64,000 nt of DNA from PLA3 sp964592235 (GTDB lineage: Bacteria > Planctomycetota > Phycisphaerae > UBA1845 > UTPLA1). The number at the start of each line of letters is the position of its first letter. Position 1 is the first letter of the stretch. The stretch lies in assembly GCA_964592235.1 (NCBI GenBank), contig CAZQCF010000002.1, positions 1 to 64,000 on the forward strand. Direction: 5' to 3'. The notes under the pieces are model-generated. The model saw only the letters and a list, made by a program, of their open reading frames with translations, did not search any database and had not been told where the DNA came from. The position numbers and the translations under genes are program-made. Shown in pieces: positions 35,162 through 44,509 of this stretch.

Positions 35162-37200
35162 GCGCCCGCCCCTTCGCCACCGGGCAATTCAATCGTCGTC
35201 ACGAACTTGGCCGGAAGCGCCGCGCGACAAATTGCCTCCAGCACCGGCGCCGGCATTCGTTCGCCGTAGTGTTCCGATACCCAGCCGGCAATCTCGCCAT
35301 CTCGCTCCTCGCCACGAATTACCTGCAACCGGGTACCGTCCGGGCCGCTGACCGCGATCCGAACAACTCCTCGGGCCAATCGCAACGTCAGAACATCGCC
35401 GGCCGGCTCAAATGCGTGCGGGGCATCGGCCAGATGCCAACGCAACGTCAAGGTTTGCTCTCCGTTGCCCAGCAATTCGTCGGTCACGATCCATCGCCGC
35501 GGCTGGGACGCGTCCACGCTTCGCCGATGGAGCACATTCCACGGCGGGCGAGCATAGGCATCGTGTTCGCCGACGAAGCTGTCCACGCTGTGCCGCGTGC
35601 ACCGGCCGTCCGGCCACGGCAGCCAGATGAAGCGAGATACCATTTCCAACGGGCCGCGCTCGCCGACCTGCACTGTATTGTGCGCGGCGATGTCCTTGAA
35701 ATACTTGTCCATCCCCGGCTCACGCGGCGCGTAGTACCGATAGGTCCCACTGTCGCGCAGGACGTTCACGCCGTCATGCCAAAGATCCATGTGGAGCATG
35801 TCGACGTGGCCCGGCCGGTCAAGGTAACGATGGCAACGGATCATGGCCCACGTTCGGCCCGCGCGCAGCGTGTAATACCCGCCGACATCAAACCGCATCG
35901 CGGATGGATGCCGGATCGAAGGCGCGACATCCATTGCCTCTGCGCCGCACAACCACAGCATCGTCTCATCCCACGCGCCGGCCGGAAGCACACGCTTGCG
36001 CCTTGTGATGAACATGGCAGCTCCGATCGTGTCGCGGTAATCCCGATACGCCCCGCTCGAAAGCGGCAGCACCATCGCGCCGTCGTTCGCCCCGTAGTTC
36101 GGCACGCTGCCGCTCGGCTCGTCCATCATCTCGAACAGAAACTCCGCCGCGGCGCCAATGCGCGCCCGCACGGTCGACGAGAGCGGCGCCCCGTTCAACT
36201 CTGCAAGCCGCCACGCCCACAGGCAATCGTGCAGCATGACGCGGTGATAATTCATCGACTGCTGCACATAACTCCCGTCCGCGTAAGTCTGACGCAGCAC
36301 TTCGCGCTCGAGGATTCGGCGGCCCTCCCGTTGCCAGCGTGCCGCGTCGCGTAACTCGGGGAACAGCGTGCCAACGGTGAACAGGCCCAACGCCTCGCTG
36401 ATGGCGTGGTTGTTCTTCTGCGACACGGCGTAGTCGATGTTCGGCTCGATGCGCGCGGCGCTAAGCGCCAACGCAGTGACCATTGCGGCCACACGCTGGG
36501 GCGTCGTCGCGGAATTTCTCCAGAAGCCCCACAACGCGAAACACCATGCCATGATCCGAAATGCCGTTTCCTGCCCGCACCGCCAATTCGGCCCGCGATT
36601 CGGCGGATTCTGCTCGCACCACGACTCAAAGAGCCGCCAGAACGCCTGCGGGTATTTCTCGTCTCCCGTCATTGCATAGGCTCGCACCAGCCAGTATGCG
36701 CAGGCAAAGCGCGAAGGTTCCCAGACGTCCTTGATATCGCCCTGCTGCGGCGAGAAGGCCGTCCAATCGCACCAATGAGCGTCACTGGTCAATTGCGTGT
36801 TCAGGAATGGATTACGCCGCCAGTCGACCGGTGCCCCCAGATCAAACACATGCCGACTGAAATAGAGAAACTTTCCGGCGCAGTAATCATCCGCCACCTG
36901 CACCGTGCGTCGGACGCCGTTCTCGCCAGCGATTTGCGACAGCCATTCACCCGCAGGAATCGCTCCGAGCTCGAAGAGGAATCTCGCCGTGGAGCGCTCG
37001 CGGTGCGCGCGAAGAGCCTCCGCATCCGCCGGAATGCCTTCGCGCAGGAGCGCTCGAAGCGATACATCACCCCATTCCGGCGTTGGAAACTGGCGCTTGA
37101 GCCAGCCGCTCCTGCGGCGCAGCTCGTAACCCGCTCGCCACAGACCCCAGCCCCAGCCCATCCGGCGGATCGCTTCGACTTTGCGCATCACTCCACTCAT
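35158..37200 (-). CDS. Heparinase II/III-like polysaccharide lyase
   Basis: A 680-residue protein with the two-part layout of the family. The N-terminal alpha-alpha toroid (about residues 60-360) contains ACAYWLVRAYAMTGDEKYPQAFWRLFESW and SQKNNHAISEALGLF, where Asn-His and the following Tyr/His residues suggest the active site. The C-terminal beta-sandwich has MIRCHRYLDRPGHVDMLHMDLWHDGVNVLRDSGTY. Such lyases cleave uronic-acid polymers; in secretion loci they may trim or recycle the product. No clear signal peptide is present, as in several locus-encoded homologues. The ATG at 37200 overlaps the preceding stop in ATGA. Confidence 0.88.
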   Translation of the reverse strand: MSGVMRKVEAIRRMGWGWGLWRAGYELRRRSGWLKRQFPTPEWGDVSLRALLREGIPADAEALRAHRERSTARFLFELGAIPAGEWLSQIAGENGVRRTVQVADDYCAGKFLYFSRHVFDLGAPVDWRRNPFLNTQLTSDAHWCDWTAFSPQQGDIKDVWEPSRFACAYWLVRAYAMTGDEKYPQAFWRLFESWCEQNPPNRGPNWRCGQETAFRIMAWCFALWGFWRNSATTPQRVAAMVTALALSAARIEPNIDYAVSQKNNHAISEALGLFTVGTLFPELRDAARWQREGRRILEREVLRQTYADGSYVQQSMNYHRVMLHDCLWAWRLAELNGAPLSSTVRARIGAAAEFLFEMMDEPSGSVPNYGANDGAMVLPLSSGAYRDYRDTIGAAMFITRRKRVLPAGAWDETMLWLCGAEAMDVAPSIRHPSAMRFDVGGYYTLRAGRTWAMIRCHRYLDRPGHVDMLHMDLWHDGVNVLRDSGTYRYYAPREPGMDKYFKDIAAHNTVQVGERGPLEMVSRFIWLPWPDGRCTRHSVDSFVGEHDAYARPPWNVLHRRSVDASQPRRWIVTDELLGNGEQTLTLRWHLADAPHAFEPAGDVLTLRLARGVVRIAVSGPDGTRLQVIRGEERDGEIAGWVSEHYGERMPAPVLEAICRAALPAKFVTTIELPGGEGAGA

Positions 37201-38297
37201 GCGCCGCCGGCCCCCAGCGTCGCCGTCACGGCGCGGCCGTCCCATTCTCGCACGGCCTGACCGCTGAAGAAGAGCGTTTTGCGATCGCTCTCGCCACGCG
37301 GCAGAATGATCGATCCGTATTGGAAATAGACAGGGTGAAACGCGTCCTTCTCCGCGCGGAGCACGTGCGACCAGGTCGCGCCATCACGCGAGACATACAG
37401 CGAGGCATGCCGCGCGGGATTGACCTTCGACGGCTCCACCGTCGTGGTAAAGGTCAGCCACGTGCCGAAGCGGCAAGCATAGATGCAACTTCCCTCGAAT
37501 TCCGCGGTGGTCTCGGCCTTGCCCGACGACTTGTCGAGATGGACGAGGAAATTACGCTCCTTCTCTGAATCCATCACGTAAATCAGCCGGTCGCCGCCGT
37601 CAAAGACTTCGACCGCGCGGTACAACTGTTTTCCTTTGACGAGCCAATCAAATGACTTCAGATCCGCGGACAACACCCCGATGCCGGGCTCGTCGTCATG
37701 ATCACCGGCCAGCACCCAGTAATGCCCGCGGCGAGTGTCCCATACGATGTTGTGCAAGTGGAGGATGCTTCCGCCCACGAACACGCGAGCGACCTCGTAG
37801 GTCCTGCCGCCGTCGTCCGACACGAACAGTCGTACCGGCTTGCCGTGCCTGGTTGTCGAATCGTACTCGCCCCACAGGACGCGGCCATCCGGCGCGACCG
37901 TCATCGTCATCGGCGGCGCGAGCGGCTGCGATCCGTCATTCACTTGTGCGCGGCGCATCACCCATTCGCCCGGCGCAGCGTGGTACACCCACTCGCGATT
38001 CGATGCGACCACCGTTCCATCCGGCATTACATTCATGGCGCGAACTTCATGCCGAAGCAGACGCGAAGCCAGACGCGACCAACCCGCCCAGCGCCGAACC
38101 CCGGTCGCGGGCATTCGCGTCACAAAGGCCCAGGTCGCGCCATCGTCTTGTGAACGATATATCGAATAATTGCGACCGAGGTACAGCGTTCCATCCTGCG
38201 TCACGCGCAGGGCACGGCCGGATGTCTCGTGGCGAGTTCGCAGTTTTGCGTCGCCCACGTTTTCGACTGCCTTCTCAACTCGAGAAAGAGGCTTCAT
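37197..38297 (-). CDS. BNR/sialidase-like repeat protein
   Basis: A 366-residue protein with repeated Asp-box-like blocks: IYRSQDDGATWAFV, LFVSDDGGRTYEVA and LYVSRDGATWSHV, typical of sialidase-like beta-propellers. No complete sialidase active site can be identified, so it may bind or cleave glycans or act as a scaffold. The ATG at 38297 lies 3 bases from the upstream asparagine-synthase stop; the open frame continues further upstream but that part is only the shadow of the neighbouring gene. It is coupled to the heparinase gene through ATGA. Confidence 0.8.
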   Translation of the reverse strand: MKPLSRVEKAVENVGDAKLRTRHETSGRALRVTQDGTLYLGRNYSIYRSQDDGATWAFVTRMPATGVRRWAGWSRLASRLLRHEVRAMNVMPDGTVVASNREWVYHAAPGEWVMRRAQVNDGSQPLAPPMTMTVAPDGRVLWGEYDSTTRHGKPVRLFVSDDGGRTYEVARVFVGGSILHLHNIVWDTRRGHYWVLAGDHDDEPGIGVLSADLKSFDWLVKGKQLYRAVEVFDGGDRLIYVMDSEKERNFLVHLDKSSGKAETTAEFEGSCIYACRFGTWLTFTTTVEPSKVNPARHASLYVSRDGATWSHVLRAEKDAFHPVYFQYGSIILPRGESDRKTLFFSGQAVREWDGRAVTATLGAGGA

Positions 38298-38299
38298 GC

Positions 38300-40234
38300 T
38301 TACAACGTTACTTCCTCGCCGGGGCGGTCGATGAATGTCTGCATCCACACTTCCAGCGTGAGCAGCGCAAACAAGAGGTAGGCGTGGTCGGCCGTGTTGG
38401 CTGCATTCTCGCGGACGACCGCCGCGACGGCTGCCGGGTCGAACAATCCGCGCTGACGCAGAGCGCGCTCGCCCAGCAAGTCGTTCGTGATGCCTCCGAA
38501 GTCCTCCGCCATCCATTTTCTTAGCGGCGGGCCGAAGCCGGTCTTGCTGCGATACAGAATGTCGCGCGGGATATATCGCGCCATGGCCTCCTTGAGCAGG
38601 TACTTCGTCGTCATGCCTTTGAGCTTCTGGCGCTCGGGGATGCGCGCGCACAATCGCATCAACTCCACATCGAGGAACGGCACGCGCACTTCCACCGAAG
38701 TCGCCATGCTCGATTTATCCGTGTACATGAAGTTGTGCGCGGCGAGGAACGTCTGAATCAGGATGTGCGAGCGACGGTTTAACTCCCCACGACCGGAGAA
38801 CTCATCGTAATATTTCTGAATTGCCGAGCGCCCCCGCGATGCGCCGCCATTCGTCGTCGCCACCAGTGCCGGGCCGAAGAGCCGCTCGCGCGTCGCGGCG
38901 CTGGACCAGTCCGAGAGCGCTTCGAATCGCTCGACGCCGTCACCCAGCAGCGCTTTTCGAAACTTTCGCAAACGCCGCGGCAATGCGCTCTGCGCCCCCA
39001 TCACGGCCGACGCCGCCCCGCACGCCGACGCCAGCGCCGGCGCCAGCAGCCACCGCGGGATCCATCCGAATTGCTCCAGACGGCGCAGCGCCTGATGGCT
39101 GCGATAGCCAAAAAACATTTCATCGCCGCCCATGCCGGACAGCAGCACCGTTGTTCCGTCATCGCGGGCCATTTTCGAGAGCAGGTACGATGGAAACACC
39201 GTCGGGTCGGCGTCCGGCTCATCGTTGTGGTAGACCATCTTGGGCAACAATTCGATCACGTTCGGCCGGAGTAGGCAGCTTCGCAGCGTGATGTTCAGGT
39301 GCTTCGCGACCCGCACGGCGAAGGGATGATCGGCCTCGAACTGATCGCGCGCCATGTCCTCCGGCGGCGTCTCGAAGGTGTAGCAGCGAATCTCGCGGTC
39401 GGGATAAGCGTGTCTCATGCACGCCGCGATGGCGGTCGAATCCGTGCCGCCCGAAAGCATCGCGCCCAACGGCACGTCGGACATCATCTGTCGGTGCGTG
39501 GCTGCCACGAAGGTGTCATGCACACGCTCGATCCACTCGGATTCGCTCGGCCCGTCATCCGGCTCGTAGGTCAGTGTGAACCACTTCCACGATTGCACTC
39601 GCCCCTCGCGCCAGCGCATGGCATGGCCTGGCTCAAGTTTACGGACCGACTTGAGCATCGTCTCTTCGCCCGGCACCCACAGAAACGTCAGATAGTCCGG
39701 CAGGCGCTCAAGGTTGATCTCGCGCGGCACGCCCGGTATGCGCAGCAGGGCTTTAATCTCCGACGCGAAAAACAACCGCTCGCAGTCCAGCCAGTAATAA
39801 AGCGGTTTGATTCCGGCGTGATCGCGCGCCAGCAGCAGCGACCGATCGCGGGCGTCCCAGATCGCCAGGGCGAAGATGCCGTTCAGCGCGTGCAGGAAGT
39901 CCGCCCCCATCTCCTCGTACAGGTACAACAGCACTTCGGTATCGCTGTGACCGCGAAACGTTCGTCCCTTTGCCTTCAGCCGCTCCCGATGTTCTTCAAA
40001 ATTATAAATCTCGCCGTTGAAGACGATCTGAATTTGACCATCCGGCGTCGACATCGGTTGATGCCCCGCAGGGCTAAGGTCGATGATAGACAATCGACGA
40101 TGGCCCAGCCCCACTCGTGCCGCGGCATCGTGCCACACGCCGGAATCATCCGGCCCACGGTGACGCATGGCCAGGCACATGGGCTCAAGCAGCTCGGGAC
40201 GATGATCGCCGACATATCCGCAAATGCCGCACAT
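38300..40234 (-). CDS. asnB: Glutamine-hydrolysing asparagine synthase-like amidotransferase (paralogue 1)
   Basis: A 644-residue two-domain amidotransferase. The class II glutaminase begins MCGICGYVGDH, where Cys2 becomes the N-terminal nucleophile after Met removal, with RHRGPDDSGVW and FNGEIYNFEEHRERL. The synthetase domain has the ATP pyrophosphatase loop SGGTDSTA (Ser261-Ser266). In polysaccharide clusters such proteins (for example WbpS in Pseudomonas O-antigen synthesis) amidate uronic acids, so asparagine itself may not be the product. It starts 1 base after the stop of the upstream glycosyltransferase gene. Confidence 0.9.
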   Translation of the reverse strand: MCGICGYVGDHRPELLEPMCLAMRHRGPDDSGVWHDAAARVGLGHRRLSIIDLSPAGHQPMSTPDGQIQIVFNGEIYNFEEHRERLKAKGRTFRGHSDTEVLLYLYEEMGADFLHALNGIFALAIWDARDRSLLLARDHAGIKPLYYWLDCERLFFASEIKALLRIPGVPREINLERLPDYLTFLWVPGEETMLKSVRKLEPGHAMRWREGRVQSWKWFTLTYEPDDGPSESEWIERVHDTFVAATHRQMMSDVPLGAMLSGGTDSTAIAACMRHAYPDREIRCYTFETPPEDMARDQFEADHPFAVRVAKHLNITLRSCLLRPNVIELLPKMVYHNDEPDADPTVFPSYLLSKMARDDGTTVLLSGMGGDEMFFGYRSHQALRRLEQFGWIPRWLLAPALASACGAASAVMGAQSALPRRLRKFRKALLGDGVERFEALSDWSSAATRERLFGPALVATTNGGASRGRSAIQKYYDEFSGRGELNRRSHILIQTFLAAHNFMYTDKSSMATSVEVRVPFLDVELMRLCARIPERQKLKGMTTKYLLKEAMARYIPRDILYRSKTGFGPPLRKWMAEDFGGITNDLLGERALRQRGLFDPAAVAAVVRENAANTADHAYLLFALLTLEVWMQTFIDRPGEEVTL

Positions 40235-40235
40235 G

Positions 40236-41381
40236 CTAGTTGCGACTCTCCGATGCGCGATCGTGAGCTACGGCCGCCGGCGTTTCAGTCGATTGGATTG
40301 CCTCACTCGCGCGATTGGACGGGTTCGTCAGTTCCTGGCACCAGATTACGAACTTCTCCACCCACCGCCGCGAGTCGAAGAAGTCGCGCTGCCGCAGCGC
40401 GCCGTGCCGAAGGCGATGGAACAGCTCATCGTCTTGAACGAGCTTCTGCAATGCCTCGTACAGCGCGTCCACATTTCGAGGCTCGATCAACATGCCGCAC
40501 GTCTCATCAACTATCTCCGGGATGTTACGCCACCGCGTCGCGATTACCGGCAATCCCGCCGCGAACGCTTCGATAACGACACCCGGATACCCTTCGCCCG
40601 GCCAGAATGTCGGGAACACCATCGCGTCATAGTCCTGCAACATCCGAACGCCGGTTCCGGGGGGGATCGTGCCGCGATACCGCACACGCGTCAGCCCCGC
40701 GAACCGCGCCTCCGTTATGCCGTCCATCAACGGACCGTACACGTCGATTGAAACACCCTCGCCCAGGCGCTCACCAGCCGCAATGAGTTCTTCAATCCCC
40801 TTGAGGGGTTTGACGTGACCAAGGAACACGAACTTGCGGCATAGCTTCTGTGAGTCCGTTGCGGGGGCGGCGTCGGACATCGGCCGGCTGGTTGCGTACC
40901 ACTCGACGCGCCGCAGTCCGGCGGCCTGCGCCTCGGCAACGAGCTGCTTCGTCTGGGCCAGATACAAGTCGCAACGCCGGACGATCCATCTCATGATCAC
41001 GGCGCCCGGCCCGCGGCCCTCCAGAAAGCTCTCGCCGCCGAACATGCGAATCATGAATGGTCGGCCTCCAAGTCGGGCGACGAGCCAGGCAAACGGACCG
41101 ATGAACGGAATGCCGCTTGGCATCGATTGCAGGCTGACGACATCCACGCGAAACGCATTCTGCATCATGCGCCAGATGATTGCCGCGAAGCGAAACGGCG
41201 CCGTCAGGAGCCGGCCGCGCACGCCGGAGGTGTTCACCATCGTCACGCGGACGTCACCACGCTCGCCGAGCAGATTGACCAGATGCTGCAGCGATACCCC
41301 GGCGCCGCCCACCGGCGGAGGCAGCGTGCCGATGATCATCACGCGGAGAGGCGATTTGGATGTTTGCGAGCTTTCGTTCAT
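40236..41381 (-). CDS. Glycosyltransferase family 4
   Basis: A 381-residue GT-B glycosyltransferase. The N-terminal lobe starts VMIIGTLPPPVGGAGVSLQHLVNLL, the glycine-rich acceptor loop. The donor lobe has KFVFLGHVKPLKGIEELIAAGERL and the E-x7-E region FPTFWPGEGYPGVVIEAFAAGLPVIATRW. It should add a sugar to the lipid-linked intermediate in the cytosol. Its ATG overlaps the stop of asparagine synthase 2 in ATGA and its own stop is 1 base from asparagine synthase 1, so it is tightly coupled to both amidotransferases. Confidence 0.92.
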   Translation of the reverse strand: MNESSQTSKSPLRVMIIGTLPPPVGGAGVSLQHLVNLLGERGDVRVTMVNTSGVRGRLLTAPFRFAAIIWRMMQNAFRVDVVSLQSMPSGIPFIGPFAWLVARLGGRPFMIRMFGGESFLEGRGPGAVIMRWIVRRCDLYLAQTKQLVAEAQAAGLRRVEWYATSRPMSDAAPATDSQKLCRKFVFLGHVKPLKGIEELIAAGERLGEGVSIDVYGPLMDGITEARFAGLTRVRYRGTIPPGTGVRMLQDYDAMVFPTFWPGEGYPGVVIEAFAAGLPVIATRWRNIPEIVDETCGMLIEPRNVDALYEALQKLVQDDELFHRLRHGALRQRDFFDSRRWVEKFVIWCQELTNPSNRASEAIQSTETPAAVAHDRASESRN

Positions 41382-43294
41382 GCTCGGACGGCGTTCGGTG
41401 TTCTCGAATGCGGCACATCCAATGGTGCGTTATTGTGCATGTACATCCGATACCACAATCCGAGATTCAGGAGCTTCCAGAGCAGGAACCCGTGATTGCG
41501 TTGACCCGTCGTGTGCTCCCGAATCGCTCCTTCCAGCGCCGCGCGGTCAAAGATGCCCCATTGTTGAATCGAATCATCCAGAAGCACCGAGCGCAAGTAG
41601 CCCGCAAGCGGCTCGCGAAGCCAGTATTGGTACGGCACGCCGAATCCCTCCTTGGGAGCATCGAGGATTTCATCGGGGACGATGCCGCGCAAGGCCATTC
41701 GCAGGATTCGCTTCTTCTGACCGTATTTCACCTTGATTCCTGACGGCAACCCCAATGCGTAGTCGGTCAGGTCGGCATCCAGGAACGGCACGCGCACCTC
41801 GATGCCGTGCGCCATGGTGGACTTGTCCACCTTTTCAAGGAACATGTCCGGCAGCAGGACGAGGCAATCGGTATAGAGCGCTCGCTGAACGGTATCAAAG
41901 TTCTTCAGCCGGTTATAGGCCCCGTGGTAGGCGGCAAATGGATCGTGCACTTCGAGTTGTTGCCGGGCATCCGCGCCAAACAGGCGTGTCGGCGGATTGA
42001 GGAAATCCTCCTGCGTCAGGTACAGCGCCATCTGCAGCGCAGGATCTGGATGACCGATTGCTCGAAAGAACCGTGTCGCTCGCTGATGCAGCGGCCCGCG
42101 CGGCAACAGGTCCAGCATCCCGCGAAACGCCGACATGGTCCGCCAGAGCGGGTTGAACGAAAGAACATTGTATCGACGATACCCCGCGAAGATTTCGTCG
42201 CCGCCATCGCCTTGAAGAATGACTTTCGCGCTGCCGCGAAGCTGTTCGCACAACAAGTAAAGAGGAATGTCCGCCGCGTCACCAAACGGCTCATCGTGAC
42301 AGCGCACGAGCGCCTCGATCACATCCGGCATCCTCCGCCCTTCCACGCGAACTTCGTGGTGCTCGGTGCCGAAGCGCTGCGCGATGAGGCGCGCCTTGGG
42401 TCGTTCGTCCACGCCCTTGTCGAAGTCGAAGCTCGCGGAATAAGTCTTGAGCCGACCGGCATAATGGCGACAGGCCAGCGCCGTGATCGCGGAAGAATCG
42501 ACCCCGCCGCTTAAGAACACGCCCACCGGCACGTCACTGATGAGGTGAGATTGAACTGCTTTGTCCAGCAAATCCGCCACGTGCCGGGCGGCTGGTTGCA
42601 ACGCATCATTCACAACCGGCGTCTGTTCGATGTGCCAATATCGTGTCTCCTTCAATCCTGCGGCGTCAAACGTCGCGTACGATCCGGGCGACAATTCACG
42701 AATGCCTTGGTAAAACGTGTTCGCGCCAATGGGATAGCCATAATAGAGATACTCGTGGAGCGCCGCCCAGTTCATCTTCCGTTCGACGCGACCGCTGCAC
42801 AGAAGCGCTTTCATCTCCGAACCGAATAGGAGCGCGCGGGCAGATGTTTGATAATACAGCGGCTTGATGCCGAATCGGTCCCGGGCGAGTGTAAGCCGCT
42901 GCGTCACCTCGTCCCAGATGGCCAGCGCGAACATCCCGTTGAACCGCGAGAAGGCATCCGGCCCCCATTGCGCGAAGGTATGCAGAACGACCTCGGTGTC
43001 CGACGTGCCGCGAAAGGCCACGCCGCAGCCCTCCAGCCGGCGGCGAAGCTCCGGGAAGTTGTACACTTCCCCATTGAATACAATCGTATAACGCTCATCC
43101 GACGTGGACATCGGCTGCCGCCCGGTCGGCGACAGGTCGATGATGCTTAACCGAGCATGCCCCAGCCCGACCGGCCCGCGCGCGTACACGCCGCAATCAT
43201 CCGGACCGCGGTGCCGAATTGACGATACCATTCGGTCGACGACGATCGCCTCCACGGGCGAAACGAAGTCAACCATGCCGCAGATACCGCAAAT
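41378..43294 (-). CDS. asnB: Asparagine synthase-like amidotransferase with probable ATT start (paralogue 2)
   Basis: A 638-residue amidotransferase: class II glutaminase (CGICGMVDF, RHRGPDDCGVY, FNGEVYNFPELRRRL) plus synthetase domain with SGGVDSSA (Ser262 onward). In this family the catalytic Cys must be residue 2, next to the initiator Met. Here the codon before Cys is ATT (43294-43292), not a standard start, yet GGGGGAG lies exactly 7 bases upstream, an ideal Shine-Dalgarno. The only standard start is a TTG at 43318, which gives 8 extra residues, lacks a Shine-Dalgarno and would block the nucleophile unless cut. I therefore annotate ATT. The stop overlaps the next glycosyltransferase by ATGA. 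Confidence 0.82.
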   Translation of the reverse strand: MCGICGMVDFVSPVEAIVVDRMVSSIRHRGPDDCGVYARGPVGLGHARLSIIDLSPTGRQPMSTSDERYTIVFNGEVYNFPELRRRLEGCGVAFRGTSDTEVVLHTFAQWGPDAFSRFNGMFALAIWDEVTQRLTLARDRFGIKPLYYQTSARALLFGSEMKALLCSGRVERKMNWAALHEYLYYGYPIGANTFYQGIRELSPGSYATFDAAGLKETRYWHIEQTPVVNDALQPAARHVADLLDKAVQSHLISDVPVGVFLSGGVDSSAITALACRHYAGRLKTYSASFDFDKGVDERPKARLIAQRFGTEHHEVRVEGRRMPDVIEALVRCHDEPFGDAADIPLYLLCEQLRGSAKVILQGDGGDEIFAGYRRYNVLSFNPLWRTMSAFRGMLDLLPRGPLHQRATRFFRAIGHPDPALQMALYLTQEDFLNPPTRLFGADARQQLEVHDPFAAYHGAYNRLKNFDTVQRALYTDCLVLLPDMFLEKVDKSTMAHGIEVRVPFLDADLTDYALGLPSGIKVKYGQKKRILRMALRGIVPDEILDAPKEGFGVPYQYWLREPLAGYLRSVLLDDSIQQWGIFDRAALEGAIREHTTGQRNHGFLLWKLLNLGLWYRMYMHNNAPLDVPHSRTPNAVRA

Positions 43295-43318
43295 ACTGAT
43301 GCTCCCCCGACGCGCCAA

Positions 43319-44488
43319 TCAGTGCGTCGGTTTCGTCGCCGAGTTGCCGCCCGGAACAGGTGCCCGGCAAGCCCCTGGGCAGGCCAGAAGGCCGGAGTAA
43401 ATCTCGATCAGTCGGTCCCCCATCGCCTGCATGCTGAAGTCTCGATCGACCCGCTCCATACCCGCCCGACCCATCTTCGCGCGCAGCGCTGAATCGCCCA
43501 GCAGCCGTAGAACGTGCTCGGCCATGGCCCGGTCGTCGTCAAGTGGTACAAGGAATCCCTCCACGCCGTCTTGCAACAGCTCGCGCGCGCCGATGTAATC
43601 CGTCGCCACAATGCTGACACCCGCCGCCATGGATTCGAGCAGCGCATTGGACAGCCCTTCAAATCGCGTCGTCAAGACGGAGACATCCGTCGCACGCAGG
43701 ATTTCCGGCACATCCGTTCGCGTGCCCAGAAAGCGGATCGAATCCGTGAGCCCCGCGCGGTTGACTTCGGCCTGTACCTCGGCGAGGCAGTTCGGCTCGG
43801 ATGGGTCCGAGTCCCCCACCAGCAGAAAGACCGTGTCCGGCCGCCGCTCCAGGATCCGAGCTGCCATGCGGACGAACATACGATGGTTCTTGCCGGCCCG
43901 CATCACGGCGATCATGGTTACGACGCCGACATTCGGCGCAATCTGCAAATGTTCCCGCGCCGCCTGTGCAGACAAGTCTGTTCGAAATCGAGCCGTCTCG
44001 ATTCCATTTGATACGACGAGTAACCGGTTCGGCGGGACTCCCAGGTCATTCTTCAAGACAGCGGTCACAGCCTGCGCGTTGCCGATCCACGCCGTCGCAA
44101 AGTGCCGCATGAAACGGAACGCAATTCGGAGTATCCCGCCGGGCAGCGAATGCGATCGGTGACCGATGATTCGAACCGGAACGCCTGCCAGCCAACCACA
44201 AAGCGACGCGTAGATACCAGGAGAATCCTTATAGCCGTGAACGATATCAACTCGCTCTCTACGAAGATAGCGGGCGAGCAGCCAAATGAAGCGCAGCGAG
44301 CCCCGATCCTTCCTCACGAGGATGACGCGTGCGTCCAGCTCGGGGGGCCAGTCGTATCCGCTCTGCGATTCATAATAGTAAATAAGCCGAGCGTCGATCC
44401 CCCGCCGCACGAGTTCGCGAAGCGTCAAGAGTGCTTGACGTTCAGCGCCCCCCCGAATGAGCGAATCCACTAGGATGACGACTTTCAT
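43319..44488 (-). CDS. Glycosyltransferase family 4
   Basis: A 389-residue GT-B glycosyltransferase. It opens MKVVILVDSLIRGGAERQALLTLREL, the typical GT4 start, and continues with VDIVHGYKDSPGIYASL. The donor lobe has FLLVGDSDPSEPNCLAEV and the E-x7-E segment TTRFEGLSNALLESMAAGVSIVATD. It acts in the cytosol on the lipid-linked repeat unit. It follows the polymerase gene by 21 bases, and its TGA lies 24 bases before the probable ATT start of asparagine synthase 2. Confidence 0.92.
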   Translation of the reverse strand: MKVVILVDSLIRGGAERQALLTLRELVRRGIDARLIYYYESQSGYDWPPELDARVILVRKDRGSLRFIWLLARYLRRERVDIVHGYKDSPGIYASLCGWLAGVPVRIIGHRSHSLPGGILRIAFRFMRHFATAWIGNAQAVTAVLKNDLGVPPNRLLVVSNGIETARFRTDLSAQAAREHLQIAPNVGVVTMIAVMRAGKNHRMFVRMAARILERRPDTVFLLVGDSDPSEPNCLAEVQAEVNRAGLTDSIRFLGTRTDVPEILRATDVSVLTTRFEGLSNALLESMAAGVSIVATDYIGARELLQDGVEGFLVPLDDDRAMAEHVLRLLGDSALRAKMGRAGMERVDRDFSMQAMGDRLIEIYSGLLACPGACRAPVPGGNSATKPTH

Positions 44489-44509
44489 GAAAGGAGAATG
44501 ACGAATCCG

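Noticed and set aside
35269..36354. A 361-residue plus-strand frame opposite the heparinase-like gene
   Set aside because: Antisense shadow without start signals or recognisable domains.
38298..38651. 118-residue N-terminal extension of the BNR-repeat protein
   Set aside because: It overlaps the end of asparagine synthase 1 and is a shadow of it; the ATG at 38297 fits tight operon spacing.
39299..40576. A 425-residue plus-strand frame opposite asparagine synthase 1
   Set aside because: Antisense shadow; the minus-strand protein has full catalytic motifs and this one has none.
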